64,000 nt of DNA from NCBI GenBank assembly GCA_020635515.1, contig JACJZS010000002.1, positions 62,001 through 126,000 on the forward strand, written 5' to 3'. A model generated the notes under the pieces. The model did no database searches. It saw only the letters and a list, made by a program, of their open reading frames with translations, and was not told where the DNA came from. A program made the translations under genes and the position numbers. Every line of letters begins with the position of its first letter. Position 1 is the stretch's first letter. Source of the stretch: Flavobacteriales bacterium (GTDB taxonomy: Bacteria; Bacteroidota; Bacteroidia; Flavobacteriales; Weeksellaceae). Shown in pieces: positions 50,764 to 59,999 of this stretch.

Positions 50764-51123
50764 ATGCTTATGAATAAAAATATATTAGTTCTATTTTTTA
50801 CTTTTCTACTACTCGGAACATTTAGCTTAAATGCTGGTGGAGGAATAGGGATAGAAAGTTCTAGCTCTTTATATCAAAGTTCTAAGGTAACTCTATATCC
50901 TAATCCTGCTGTGGATTATACCCGCGTTAAATCTTTAAATCCAGCGTTACAGATTAAGGAAATTCAATTAATCGATATTGTAGGAAATCCTATGAGTAGA
51001 ATTACAACTCAAGGTTCTTCGCTGGTAGAAATAAATGTTTCCTCATTAAAGAAAGGTAAATATTTTGTGAAAGTTGATTTCACAAACGGAGAAAAGGAAA
51101 TCACTCAATTAGTTAAACAATAG
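50764..51123 (+). CDS. Minimal T9SS cargo: signal peptide plus sorting domain
   Basis: Two in-frame ATGs (50764, 50770) follow the promoter. The second gives the cleaner signal peptide MNKNILVLFFTFLLLGTFSL. After about 25 residues the mature protein is a short linker (GGGIGIESSSSLYQSSK) and then a complete type A sorting domain. The domain shows VTLYPNPAVDY, IKEIQLIDIVGNPM, LKKGKYFVKVDF and ITQLVKQ. There is no room for any other domain. Such a protein should be exported by T9SS and is either a small surface protein or a signal that reports secretion activity, as described for PorA of Porphyromonas gingivalis. The latter is inference. It forms a one-gene unit with a strong promoter and terminator. 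Confidence 0.85.
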   Translation: MLMNKNILVLFFTFLLLGTFSLNAGGGIGIESSSSLYQSSKVTLYPNPAVDYTRVKSLNPALQIKEIQLIDIVGNPMSRITTQGSSLVEINVSSLKKGKYFVKVDFTNGEKEITQLVKQ

Positions 51124-51152
51124 TAACAACTAATTACAGAACAAAAATTTAA

Positions 51153-51193
51153 CAAACGTCTTAATTCTCAAAATTAAGACGTTTGTCTTTTTT
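51153..51193 (+). terminator. Rho-independent terminator
   Basis: A perfect 14-bp stem (CAAACGTCTTAATT / AATTAAGACGTTTG) with a 5-nt loop is followed by TC and six T. It ends the small T9SS gene. It may also work for the convergent phosphodiesterase gene, as the other side carries an AAAAATTT stretch. Confidence 0.93.
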
Positions 51194-51223
51194 AGAATGT
51201 TACAAAATAATTAATACCTAAAA

Positions 51224-51721
51224 TTACAGTTTTCTTTCAAACTCAATCACATTTAGATTTTGAATTTCTTTTCCATTAATTTCAAACTGAAGCATTGTTC
51301 GCACTTTATGAAATCCATTTTTACCAATTGCTCCAGGATTCATGTGTAGTAGGTTTAATTTTTTATCGAACATTACTTTTAGAATATGTGAATGCCCGCA
51401 AATAAAGAGTTTTGGAGGATTCTTTTTTAAAGATTCTCTGATGTTGGAATTGTACCTATTAGGATATCCTCCTATATGCGTAATCCAAACATCTACTTGT
51501 TCACAAAAAAAACGATTATGAAGTGGAAATTCTTTTCTTATTTCAGTTCCGTCAATATTTCCATAAACTGCTCGCAAAAAAGATACTTCTTTAATTTTAT
51601 CCGTCACTTCCCTACTTCCTACATCTCCTGCATGCCATACTTCATCTGCTTGGTTACAATACTCTAAAATCCGATCATCTATATACGAATGCGTATCGGA
51701 AAGTAAAAGGATTTTTTTCAT
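51224..51721 (-). CDS. YfcE/MJ0936-type metallophosphoesterase
   Basis: A 165-residue calcineurin-like phosphodiesterase. Metal-binding motifs are SDTHSY (D9, H11), HAGDVGS, YGNIDG, THIGGYPNRY and CGHSHI. Related YfcE enzymes hydrolyse phosphodiesters with Mn, but their true substrate is unclear. Cytoplasmic, no signal peptide. A TATATTTG box on the minus strand at 51767-51774 lies 45 nt before the start. It is divergent from truA. Confidence 0.9.
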   Translation of the reverse strand: MKKILLLSDTHSYIDDRILEYCNQADEVWHAGDVGSREVTDKIKEVSFLRAVYGNIDGTEIRKEFPLHNRFFCEQVDVWITHIGGYPNRYNSNIRESLKKNPPKLFICGHSHILKVMFDKKLNLLHMNPGAIGKNGFHKVRTMLQFEINGKEIQNLNVIEFERKL

Positions 51722-51766
51722 TATTTAGCTTTATAGTTAAGTTAAACTTTTCTTATGCAAAGAACT

Positions 51767-51774
51767 CAAATATA
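51767..51774 (-). promoter_or_regulatory. Promoter -7 element for the metallophosphoesterase gene
   Basis: On the minus strand TATATTTG ends 45 nt before the ATG at 51721. Confidence 0.5.
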
Positions 51775-51788
51775 TCATAAATCCTTTG

Positions 51789-51796
51789 TATTTTTG
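51789..51796 (+). promoter_or_regulatory. Promoter -7 element for truA
   Basis: TATTTTTG ends 14 nt before the TTG start codon at 51811, leaving a leader of about 10 nt and supporting that unusual start. Confidence 0.55.
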
Positions 51797-51810
51797 CTAA
51801 AATTTAATTT

Positions 51811-52554
51811 TTGAGGTATTTTATCGAGTTTGCGTACGACGGAACAAATTACTTTGGTTATCAAATACAACCGAATCAAATTTCTGTACAAGAAGTTCTA
51901 GAATCCAAACTATCTACTTTACTCAGAAAAGAAATCAAAATTACAGGAGCAGGCAGAACGGATACAGGTGTTCACGCACATCAAATGTTTGCTCATTTTG
52001 ATACTGAAAATCAAATCCCTAATGATTTAGGTCATAAATTAAACTCATTCTTACCGAAAGACATTGTTATTAACGATATTTTTCGTGTAAATGATGATGC
52101 TCATGCTCGGTTTGATGCAGAATTCAGAACCTATAAATACTATATTTCTACAAAAAGAAATCCTTTTGATTACCAATTTTCCTATCCTATCTTTCAAAAT
52201 TTAGATGTGCAAGAAATGCAAAAATCAGCAAATAAGCTATTAAATCATTCTGATTTCAAAAGTTTTTCTAAATTGCATTCTGATAATAAAACTACTATTT
52301 GTAACGTTACCGAAGCATTCTTTGAAACCAATGAAAACCAAATCATTTTTACAATTACTGCAAATAGATTTCTTAGAAATATGGTACGTGCAGTAGTTGG
52401 AACTCTTATAGAAGTAGGAAAAGGAAAAATAAATACCAATGAGTTTAATGAAATTATAAATTCAAAAAAAAGATCAGAAGCAGGAACTTCCGCACCAGCA
52501 AATGCTCTTTTTTTATACAAAATAACGTATCCTAATTCCATTTTACAATTATGA
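51811..52554 (+). CDS. truA: tRNA pseudouridine synthase A (TTG start)
   Basis: TruA modifies uridines 38-40 in the tRNA anticodon arm. The 247-residue sequence contains YDGTNYFGYQIQP, the catalytic GAGRTDTGVHAHQ (Asp near residue 52), AEFRTYKYYI and a late RFLRNMVRAVVGTL. The expected first residues (M-RYFIEFAYDGT) require TTG at 51811. No in-frame ATG exists upstream within the short gap, and the next ATG would remove the active site. Length is normal. It overlaps the ABC transporter gene by 4 nt. Cytoplasmic. Confidence 0.95.
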   Translation: MRYFIEFAYDGTNYFGYQIQPNQISVQEVLESKLSTLLRKEIKITGAGRTDTGVHAHQMFAHFDTENQIPNDLGHKLNSFLPKDIVINDIFRVNDDAHARFDAEFRTYKYYISTKRNPFDYQFSYPIFQNLDVQEMQKSANKLLNHSDFKSFSKLHSDNKTTICNVTEAFFETNENQIIFTITANRFLRNMVRAVVGTLIEVGKGKINTNEFNEIINSKKRSEAGTSAPANALFLYKITYPNSILQL

Positions 52555-54302
52555 AATCAAACCAAAATATATTAGTTCGTCTTTTTAAACTTGGTGCCGA
52601 AAAAACAGTTTGGTTTTATTCTTGTATTCTCATATCTATACTACTTTCTATCAGTTCCACCATAAAACCGCTTATCACATCAAAAGCTATTGACGTAGGT
52701 ATTTTAGAAAAAAATGAATCATTTTTGATTCAAATGCTTGTATGGATTACAATTCTTACTTTTCTTGAAGTTGTTCTTCAGTATGTTCTAATCTTATTTT
52801 CAAATCTGATAGCACAAGATGTAATCTATGATTTGCGAATGAAATTATACAAAAAGCTCATTTATTTTAAAACTGCTTTTTTTGATAGAACCTCAAATGG
52901 AGTTTTAGTTACTCGCTCTGTTTCCGATATTGAAACCATTGCTACTGTTTACAAAGATGGTATATTAATGATGTTCGGAGACATTCTTAGAATTATTTTT
53001 GTTTTAATTGCTATGTTTTACGAAAACTGGATTTTAGCAATTATTTCGTTTATGATTCTTCCTGTGATGTATTTTATAACTCGTTTTTTTCAAAAAACAC
53101 TAAAGAAAGTTTTTGCAGACGAACGAAATGCAACCGCTAGATTAAACTCTTTTGTACAAGAACGACTTTCTGGAATGTCCATAATTCAACTTTTTAATCG
53201 ACAAAAAATAGAATTTAAAAAATTTGAATCCATTAATTCAGAAGTTACTAAAGCATACTTAAAAACAGTTTTTTACTTTTCATTATTTTTCCCAATAGTA
53301 GAACTTATTTCTTCTGTCGCTATTGGCTTTGTAATATTTACAGGAGCATTAATGTTAAATTACAAATTATCTGTTTCCGCAGGAGAAATTATTGCATTTG
53401 TGATGTTCATAAATATGCTTATGAGACCTATTCGCCAAATTGCGGATCGTTTTAATCAAATTCAAAGAGGTGTTGTTGGTGCAGAAAGAGTATTAAATCT
53501 TATAGATTCTCATGAAGAGTTAAATAATTCTGGTACGATTGAATGTAAAAAAATAGATGGAACCATTTCTTTTCAGAATGTTCATTTTTCATACATAGAA
53601 AATGAAGAAATACTAAAAGGAATTTCTTTTGATGTAAAAAAAGGTCAAACTATAGCTATTGTAGGAACTACAGGTGCTGGAAAATCAACAATTATAAATC
53701 TGCTTAGTAGATTTTATGACATTTCTTCAGGAAAAATACTTATTGATGGTATTTCTGTAAAAGAATATAAACTATCTGCAATACGAAGTCAAATTGCAGT
53801 TGTGCTTCAAGATGTATTTTTATTTAATTCAAGTATACTGGAAAATATAACTTTTGGAGATAAAAATATTTCTATAGAAGAAGTTATTCAAGCTGCTAAA
53901 GAAATAGAAGTTCATGATTTCATTATGAGTTTACCAGACGGATACAATCATAAAGTTTCGGAGCGAGGTAATTCTATGTCTCTCGGACAAAGGCAATTAA
54001 TTTCTTTTTTACGTGCATATCTAGTTAATCCTTCTATTTTAGTTTTAGATGAGGCTACATCATCTGTAGATACTATTACCGAAGAATTTATACAAAAAGC
54101 TACTGAAAAACTAACTCAGAATAGAACTTCAATAATTATTGCACATCGATTGGCAACGGTACAACAGGCAGATAAAATCTTGGTTCTGAACAAAGGAAAA
54201 ATTGTAGAACAAGGAACTCATACGGAACTACTTAAAAACAACTCAACGTATTTTAATCTTTACCAATCACAGTTTACCGAGGATAATGAACTCGTAAATT
54301 AA
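52551..54302 (+). CDS. ABC exporter, fused permease and ATPase (MsbA-like)
   Basis: A 583-residue half-transporter that works as a homodimer. Six membrane helices fill residues 15-305. The ATPase domain has Walker A GTTGAGKST near 374-382, Q-loop VVLQDVFLF, signature SLGQRQ near 479, Walker B ILVLDEATSS and the H-loop IIAHRLATV. The family exports lipids, drugs or peptides. The substrate is not shown by the sequence, though MsbA-like lipid export is common for this type next to truA in Bacteroidota. It overlaps truA by 4 nt and is probably translated with it. Confidence 0.93.
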   Translation: MKSNQNILVRLFKLGAEKTVWFYSCILISILLSISSTIKPLITSKAIDVGILEKNESFLIQMLVWITILTFLEVVLQYVLILFSNLIAQDVIYDLRMKLYKKLIYFKTAFFDRTSNGVLVTRSVSDIETIATVYKDGILMMFGDILRIIFVLIAMFYENWILAIISFMILPVMYFITRFFQKTLKKVFADERNATARLNSFVQERLSGMSIIQLFNRQKIEFKKFESINSEVTKAYLKTVFYFSLFFPIVELISSVAIGFVIFTGALMLNYKLSVSAGEIIAFVMFINMLMRPIRQIADRFNQIQRGVVGAERVLNLIDSHEELNNSGTIECKKIDGTISFQNVHFSYIENEEILKGISFDVKKGQTIAIVGTTGAGKSTIINLLSRFYDISSGKILIDGISVKEYKLSAIRSQIAVVLQDVFLFNSSILENITFGDKNISIEEVIQAAKEIEVHDFIMSLPDGYNHKVSERGNSMSLGQRQLISFLRAYLVNPSILVLDEATSSVDTITEEFIQKATEKLTQNRTSIIIAHRLATVQQADKILVLNKGKIVEQGTHTELLKNNSTYFNLYQSQFTEDNELVN

Positions 54303-54315
54303 ATATAAAAAATAC

Positions 54316-54323
54316 TATCTTTG
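54316..54323 (+). promoter_or_regulatory. Promoter -7 element for the E2 gene
   Basis: TATCTTTG ends 17 nt before the ATG at 54341. It covers an upstream GTG at 54323 and so argues for the later start. Confidence 0.55.
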
Positions 54324-54340
54324 TGGAGCAAACTAGAAAT

Positions 54341-55660
54341 ATGGCAAAATATAATTTGGTACTTCCTTCTATGGGAGAAGGTGTGATGGAAGCAACAATT
54401 ACAGGTTGGTTAAAGCAAAAAGGAGATTATGTAGAAGAAAATGAATCAATAGTTGAAGTAGCTACTGACAAGGTAGATTCTGATGTCCCTTCGGAAGTTA
54501 GCGGTACTATAATTGAAATTAAAAAAGATATAAACGATGTGGTTCAAGTTGGTGAAGTAATTGCTGTATTGGAAGTTGAAGGAAATGAAGAAGAAAATAA
54601 TCTAACTGAAGATACTAATACAGAAGAAATTTCTGAAGAAACACTGCAAGAAATTCCATCTATAAATCAGCTAAACGATAAAAAAGAAGATATAAAATAC
54701 TCTTCAGAAGAAAATAACTCTTTCCTCTCTCCTCTTGTAAAAACAATCATAAAAGAAGAAAAAATTTCTAATGAAGAGCTAAACTCAATCCAAGGAAGTG
54801 GATTAGATGGAAGAATCACCAAAGAAGACATTAAACAATATCTACAAAATAGAAATAGTAAACAAGTAAGTGCTTCAAATACAGAGTTAAAAAAAGAATC
54901 AAATACAAAATCTACCGAAGAACCTAAATCTTCCAAAATCATTGTTTCTCCTAACGATGAAATTATAGAAATGGACAGAATGAGAAGTCTTATTTCTAAT
55001 TATATGGTAGAGAGCAAGAAAATTTCTCCTCATGTTACTTCTTTTATAGAAGCAGATGTTACCAATCTAGTACTATGGAGGAATAAAAACAAAGATAATT
55101 TTGAAAAAAGAACAGGAGAAAAACTTACTTTCACACCACTGTTTGTTCAGGCAATTGTAAAAGCAATCCAAGATTTTCCGATGATAAATATTTCGGTAGT
55201 AGAAAATAAAATCATTAAGAAAAAAAATATAAACATTGGTATTGCAACAGCTCTTCCTAGCGGAAATCTAATCGTTCCTGTGGTAAAAAATGCCGATGAA
55301 TTAAGCATTTCAGGATTAGCAAAAGCAATTAATTCTTTGGTTTACAAAGCAAGAAATAATAAACTAAGTCCTAGCGATATTACCGAAGGAACGTATACTG
55401 TTACCAACATCGGAACCTTTGGGAATACCATGGGAACACCAATTATCAATCAACCTCAAGTAGCAATTATGGCAGTTGGAACCATTCAAAAGAAAGTTTC
55501 AGTAATCGAAACACCTACAGGAGATACGATTGGGATTCGAAGCAAAATGCATCTTTCTCACACCTATGACCACAGAGTTGTTGACGGTTCTCTTGGTGGA
55601 ATGTTTCTAAAAAGAGTAAGTGATTATTTGGAAAGTTTTGATATTAATTCTGAGGTGTAA
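54341..55660 (+). CDS. Dihydrolipoamide acyltransferase (E2) of a 2-oxoacid dehydrogenase complex
   Basis: From the ATG at 54341 the 439-residue protein has one lipoyl domain (residues 1-77, lipoylated K44 in VATDKVDSDVP). An acidic linker follows, then a subunit-binding domain near 128-165 (LSPLVKTIIKEEKIS, GSGLDGRITKEDI). A catalytic domain comes last, with SPHVTSFIEADVT and the active-site HTYDHRVVDGSLGG near 408. One lipoyl domain and a sequence of this type suggest the branched-chain 2-oxoacid or a related complex rather than pyruvate dehydrogenase. E1 and E3 genes are not adjacent. The E2 core is cytoplasmic. A SulP transporter follows independently. Confidence 0.93.
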   Translation: MAKYNLVLPSMGEGVMEATITGWLKQKGDYVEENESIVEVATDKVDSDVPSEVSGTIIEIKKDINDVVQVGEVIAVLEVEGNEEENNLTEDTNTEEISEETLQEIPSINQLNDKKEDIKYSSEENNSFLSPLVKTIIKEEKISNEELNSIQGSGLDGRITKEDIKQYLQNRNSKQVSASNTELKKESNTKSTEEPKSSKIIVSPNDEIIEMDRMRSLISNYMVESKKISPHVTSFIEADVTNLVLWRNKNKDNFEKRTGEKLTFTPLFVQAIVKAIQDFPMINISVVENKIIKKKNINIGIATALPSGNLIVPVVKNADELSISGLAKAINSLVYKARNNKLSPSDITEGTYTVTNIGTFGNTMGTPIINQPQVAIMAVGTIQKKVSVIETPTGDTIGIRSKMHLSHTYDHRVVDGSLGGMFLKRVSDYLESFDINSEV

Positions 55661-55767
55661 AATAAACTTTCTACATTTCTTATCAATCTATATTTTTTGT
55701 TTATAGCGATATACTATTTTGTTTCGTTAGAATTTTTATATTCGCTTAAAACAAAAAAAATGTATAT

Positions 55768-57354
55768 ATGAGTGTGAAAAGTATGTTTTCTAATGTTAAA
55801 AGCGATATTCCTGCTAGTATAGTAGTATTTTTTGTTGCATTGCCTTTGTGTTTAGGTATTGCTTTAGCAAGTGGAGCTCCTCTTTTTTCTGGATTAATTG
55901 CTGGAATCATAGGAGGTGTAGTCGTTGGAGCATTAAGTGGTTCTAATATTGGAGTAAGTGGTCCCGCAGCAGGTTTAGCAGCAATTGTATTGGTTGCCAT
56001 TGATGATTTAGGCGGATATCAGAATTTTTTGGTAGCAGTTGTTTTAGCAGGAATTATACAGCTTATTTTTGGAGTACTGCGAGCTGGAATTATAGGATAT
56101 TACTTCCCATCTTCTGTTATAAAAGGAATGCTTACAGGAATTGGAATCATAATTATATTGAAACAAATCCCACACTTTATTGGGTATGATACTGACCCTG
56201 AAGGAGATTGGGCATTTATGCAACCTGATAATCATAATACATTTTCTGAAATTTTCTATTCTCTGAGTTATATAGTTCCCGGAGCTTTTCTTATTGGGAT
56301 TATTAGTTTATTGGTTTTATTAGTTTGGGATACAGTTCTTGCAAAAAAATCTAAGTTTTTCCGTTTGATTCAAGGTCCTTTGGTTGTAGTTGTATTAGGT
56401 ATTTTGTTTTATCTTTTCACAAAATCCAATACTGTTTTATCTATTGATGCTTCTCATTTAGTAAGTGTTCCTGTTCCCGATGGAATAGATTCTTTTCTTG
56501 GTCAGTTTAGTTTCCCTAATTTTAGTGCAATTGGAAATCCTGCTGTTTGGTTGACTGCATTTACAATTGCTTTGGTAGCGAGTTTAGAAACATTACTTTG
56601 CGTAGAAGCTACAGATAAACTCGATCCTGATAAGAATGTAACACCTACAAATCGCGAATTATTAGCACAAGGTACAGGAAATATTATTTCAGGATTAATT
56701 GGAGGATTACCTATAACGCAAGTAATCGTTAGAAGTTCTGCCAATATTCAATCGGAAGGAAAAACAAAACTTTCTACCATACTTCATGGTTTGTTACTGT
56801 TACTATCCGTGATTATTATACCTAATCTTTTAAATATGATTCCACTATCCGTACTAGCATCAATACTTCTAGTGGTAGGATATAAACTAGCGAAACCAGC
56901 ACTTTTTAAAACAATGTATAAATTAGGATGGAAACAATTCATACCATTTATAGTTACGGTAGTAGGACTAATTTTCACTGATTTACTTACAGGTATACTA
57001 CTTGGTTTATTAGTTGGTGTAATCGTTATTCTAATTAAAAGTTTTCAGAACTCTCACTTCCTTCATATAGAAAATAAAAACCCTGAGCATACAAAAATTA
57101 AAATGACTCTTGCAGAAGAAGTTACGTTTTTTAATAAAGGTGCTATTCTAAAGGAATTAGATAGAATCCCAAAAAACTCTCATTTGGAATTAGATGTTAG
57201 AAATACAAAATATTTAGATTACGATATTGTAGAAATTTTAGAAGATTTCACACACAAAGCAGAACTTAAAAATATCTCTATTACACTTATTTCCGAGCGA
57301 GGAACAGTTATAAATCCTCCTAGCTATATCGATTTTTTTAATTTGAAAAAATAG
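55768..57354 (+). CDS. SulP-family anion transporter
   Basis: A 528-residue protein with about 12-14 membrane helices. It starts with SDIPASIVVFFVALPLCLGIALASGAPLFSGLIAG and continues with NIGVSGPAAGLA, SLETLLCVEATDKLDP, GTGNIISGLIGGLP and RSSANIQSEGKTKLST, all SulP landmarks. The C-terminal cytoplasmic STAS-like domain spans about residues 445-525 (HLELDVRNTKYLDYDIVEIL). SulP members carry sulfate, bicarbonate or other anions. Several of this bacterial subtype are thought to be bicarbonate/sodium symporters and often neighbour carbonic anhydrase, but no carbonic anhydrase gene follows here. The substrate is undecided. Confidence 0.9.
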   Translation: MSVKSMFSNVKSDIPASIVVFFVALPLCLGIALASGAPLFSGLIAGIIGGVVVGALSGSNIGVSGPAAGLAAIVLVAIDDLGGYQNFLVAVVLAGIIQLIFGVLRAGIIGYYFPSSVIKGMLTGIGIIIILKQIPHFIGYDTDPEGDWAFMQPDNHNTFSEIFYSLSYIVPGAFLIGIISLLVLLVWDTVLAKKSKFFRLIQGPLVVVVLGILFYLFTKSNTVLSIDASHLVSVPVPDGIDSFLGQFSFPNFSAIGNPAVWLTAFTIALVASLETLLCVEATDKLDPDKNVTPTNRELLAQGTGNIISGLIGGLPITQVIVRSSANIQSEGKTKLSTILHGLLLLLSVIIIPNLLNMIPLSVLASILLVVGYKLAKPALFKTMYKLGWKQFIPFIVTVVGLIFTDLLTGILLGLLVGVIVILIKSFQNSHFLHIENKNPEHTKIKMTLAEEVTFFNKGAILKELDRIPKNSHLELDVRNTKYLDYDIVEILEDFTHKAELKNISITLISERGTVINPPSYIDFFNLKK

Positions 57355-57480
57355 AAGAAATTTTATTACCTTGAGCTAAAATTTCCATGCGGAATGGGAT
57401 AGATATATTAACAGTAGTTCGTTTATAACAAATACTAAAAAAAACGAAACTCATAAAAGAATTACATTATAAGATAAGTT

Positions 57481-57891
57481 GTGAAGCAAAAAATGATACT
57501 AAAATCTGACTTTATATTTTTGAGAACTTTTCTTATTACTCTCATTTTTATATCTACTTCTTGCTCAAATAAACAAAAATTTGATAAAAAAAAATGGACT
57601 AGTAATTATACTGATGATATCATTACTTATGAAAATAGAAATGAAATGCTTGATGATTTGCTTAAAAATTATACATTAAAAGGAAAAAAAATTAATGAAA
57701 TTGAAAATATTTTAGGAAAAATTAATGACATGAATGGAGCTTTTAATGACTCAACGAACAATGTAATAACATTTTCTGTTCTCGTAGAATGGAGCGGAAT
57801 AGAGCCTTATAATTATAAACACCTACATTTACATTATAACGAACAAACTATTATTGACAGCATATATATCACTGAATATAGTAACAACTAA
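57481..57891 (+). CDS. Small lipoprotein of unknown function, possibly BamE/SmpA-like
   Basis: The 136-residue frame starts with GTG at 57481. An ATG at 57493 would remove four residues and still leave the signal. A lipoprotein signal (FLRTFLITLIFISTSC, lipidated C28) precedes a charged, Lys-rich segment. The core contains RNEMLDDLLKNYTLKGKKIN and EIENILGKI, resembling the helix-turn of BamE/SmpA-like outer-membrane lipoproteins, followed by beta strands (TFSVLVEWSG, LHLHYNEQTIIDSIYI). I do not recognise a specific family. It probably sits in the outer membrane facing the periplasm. It stands alone and converges with the DUF5686 gene 7 nt away. The 126-bp gap in front shows no clear promoter. 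Confidence 0.7.
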   Translation: MKQKMILKSDFIFLRTFLITLIFISTSCSNKQKFDKKKWTSNYTDDIITYENRNEMLDDLLKNYTLKGKKINEIENILGKINDMNGAFNDSTNNVITFSVLVEWSGIEPYNYKHLHLHYNEQTIIDSIYITEYSNN

Positions 57892-57897
57892 AAAACT

Positions 57898-59892
57898 CTA
57901 CTTAGCACTTGGAAAATCAATCGTGAGTTTAATGAAAAAATTATCTTCAAATTTTGCTTTTTGATATGCTCCAATTCTATAATACATTCCAATACCTAGC
58001 ATTTTATTAAGTACTAATTTAGGTAATTCTACACCTACTTCTTGGTAGATATTTTTAGGAGAATCAAAAGAAAAAGTATTGTTGTTAATTTTATTTTCGT
58101 TGGAAATAGTTCCTAAAAGAGCTCTATACAAAAGATGAATTGAATAGTTTTTTCTCCCTAATCTGAATGAATTAAACCTATGATTCATATCTAAGCTCAC
58201 GTATTTATCCGAGAAAAATCTTCCTGGAATCATGGTTTCAAAAACTTCTACGCCTGCAACTCCCCAACGTTGTATCACTGAATTTCCATTTCTTGACGTT
58301 CCTAATCCTTCATACAAATGCGTAAGTGGAGCATTTCCTAAAATATATCCTGCACGTAAACTTCCTTTGGTATTTCCTTTGAATGTTTTGGTTTCGTAAA
58401 TAGCTTTAAAATTAAATTTAGTAAAATCAAAATCAGCATCAAATGCTTTCCAATGTTTATCTATTTGAAATTTAAAAAACGGATAATCTTCTTTTATGGT
58501 AACTTTTCCGTAATCAGTATGTATGTATTTGGAATTTGGCATCCAAAAAAAATCAAATTTAGAAGATAAAGTAGTAAACTCTTGGAATGAATTATCATTT
58601 TTATAAACATAATTAAACTTTGGTTCTATCATTTTATAGCTTAATTCTACCTTGGTTTTTAATTTATCAAAGTATTCCGTTCTAAATCCTGCAAAGAAAT
58701 TCTGAAATTTATAATACGTATCGTAATTAAAATTATTTACTTGAGAAAACATAGTATTAAAGTTTCTCTTTTCATTGCTAGTAGTTCTTCCTGCAGGATT
58801 CACATCATTGATGTATCCGAACTGAAAAATAGAGTTGTATTTTTTATTTGCCGTATAATCAAAAAATCCTCCGAATTTAAATTTCTTATCTTTAAATCCA
58901 TAAGCTAAATACCTGCTAAATTTTAATGACTCGGAAAGCTTATTGCTTGTTCCTCCTCCTACTTGTACTCGAAATCCTTCGTATCCATTGAAACTCACTA
59001 ATTCAAACGGATTTATTTCAAATTTTCCTAAATCTATTTTTTGTTTTTTTACTAAATTATCAGAAAACGTCACTATTTTTTCTCTTGTAATTAATGCATC
59101 TTCTAGTTTGTACGTTTGTTCTTCTATTTCTGAAAGAGGATATTTTCTATACGTACTTATTTTTTGATTCCATTTTTTCAGTTTGGAATCGCTGTAGTTT
59201 ACTTTCTTTTTTGTTTTAATTTCCTCTACCTTTTCTATCAATGAAATCTGTATCTGAATTTGCTTATTTTTTTCTACCGAATTATAAACTATCTCTTTTG
59301 GAATATTATTTTTATCGTAATTAGAAAATTCTAGTGCAAATGAACTCGTTGAAGTTGTTTTCTGAATTTGTAATTTATCAATCTTTCCAAAGGAATCTAA
59401 AAGTACAATTCCTTTTTGATTTTTAAATTGAAAAGAATAATTTCTTTTATCTAATTCCTTAAACTCTATATTCTGCTTTGCATACTGAGAAAACGGATTT
59501 ATAAAATAGGTATTTCCTATGTAAATGGAATCGTTTTTTAAACTTTGTATCGAGAAATTAGAATTATAAAAATCATCAAAACTGGATTTATTTATTCCTG
59601 CTTTCTTTTCTAAGTATACTTTTTTATTTCCTAAACTATCCAAAAAATACACTTGTTCCTGCAAATAATCCAAGTACTTTTCTTTTTGTTTTTCTAAGTT
59701 ATATAAAATGGAATCTTGTTTAGTTTCAGGAGTTGTAATGAAATTAAAATTCAAAAAATCATATTTATACTTTTCGTAATAAATATAATCAGATTCAACT
59801 TCAGAAGAAAACTTAGTTAATGGAAATACTGTGTTCTGAGCTAAACAACATGTAGATATAAGAACAAAAACTATTCGTATTAGTGAATTCAT
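57898..59892 (-). CDS. DUF5686-type outer-membrane protein
   Basis: A 664-residue protein with signal peptide MNSLIRIVFVLISTCCLAQ. The N-terminal 290 residues are charged and of mixed strand/helix type. The segment DLGKFEINPFELVSFNGYEG followed by FRVQVGGGTSNKLS and YLAYGFKDKKFKFGG matches what I recall of the DUF5686 family. The C-terminal half shows alternating aromatic strands of a surface-exposed outer-membrane barrel, ending FFIKLTIDFPSAK. The carboxypeptidase-D-like N-terminal domain often seen in this family is not obvious here. The function of the family is unknown. The predicted transcript is nearly leaderless. It converges with the small lipoprotein gene and is divergent from the methyltransferase gene. 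Confidence 0.82.
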   Translation of the reverse strand: MNSLIRIVFVLISTCCLAQNTVFPLTKFSSEVESDYIYYEKYKYDFLNFNFITTPETKQDSILYNLEKQKEKYLDYLQEQVYFLDSLGNKKVYLEKKAGINKSSFDDFYNSNFSIQSLKNDSIYIGNTYFINPFSQYAKQNIEFKELDKRNYSFQFKNQKGIVLLDSFGKIDKLQIQKTTSTSSFALEFSNYDKNNIPKEIVYNSVEKNKQIQIQISLIEKVEEIKTKKKVNYSDSKLKKWNQKISTYRKYPLSEIEEQTYKLEDALITREKIVTFSDNLVKKQKIDLGKFEINPFELVSFNGYEGFRVQVGGGTSNKLSESLKFSRYLAYGFKDKKFKFGGFFDYTANKKYNSIFQFGYINDVNPAGRTTSNEKRNFNTMFSQVNNFNYDTYYKFQNFFAGFRTEYFDKLKTKVELSYKMIEPKFNYVYKNDNSFQEFTTLSSKFDFFWMPNSKYIHTDYGKVTIKEDYPFFKFQIDKHWKAFDADFDFTKFNFKAIYETKTFKGNTKGSLRAGYILGNAPLTHLYEGLGTSRNGNSVIQRWGVAGVEVFETMIPGRFFSDKYVSLDMNHRFNSFRLGRKNYSIHLLYRALLGTISNENKINNNTFSFDSPKNIYQEVGVELPKLVLNKMLGIGMYYRIGAYQKAKFEDNFFIKLTIDFPSAK

Positions 59893-59899
59893 CGGTTGC

Positions 59900-59907
59900 C
59901 AAAGTTA
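59900..59907 (-). promoter_or_regulatory. Promoter -7 element for the DUF5686 gene
   Basis: On the minus strand TAACTTTG ends only 7 nt before the ATG at 59892, predicting a leader of about 3 nt or none. Confidence 0.55.
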
Positions 59908-59936
59908 AGGTATTTTCATGCAGTTTTGAAATAAGA

Positions 59937-59967
59937 TTGTAGAGATACTAGATAAATTGTATTTTTG
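59937..59967 (+). promoter_or_regulatory. Promoter of the restriction-modification operon
   Basis: TTG (59937-59939), a 20-nt spacer and TATTTTTG (59960-59967) form a complete -33/-7 pair, ending 32 nt before the methyltransferase ATG. Confidence 0.65.
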
Positions 59968-59999
59968 TTTAGCGTTTAAAATACCTCTAAGTATAATTA

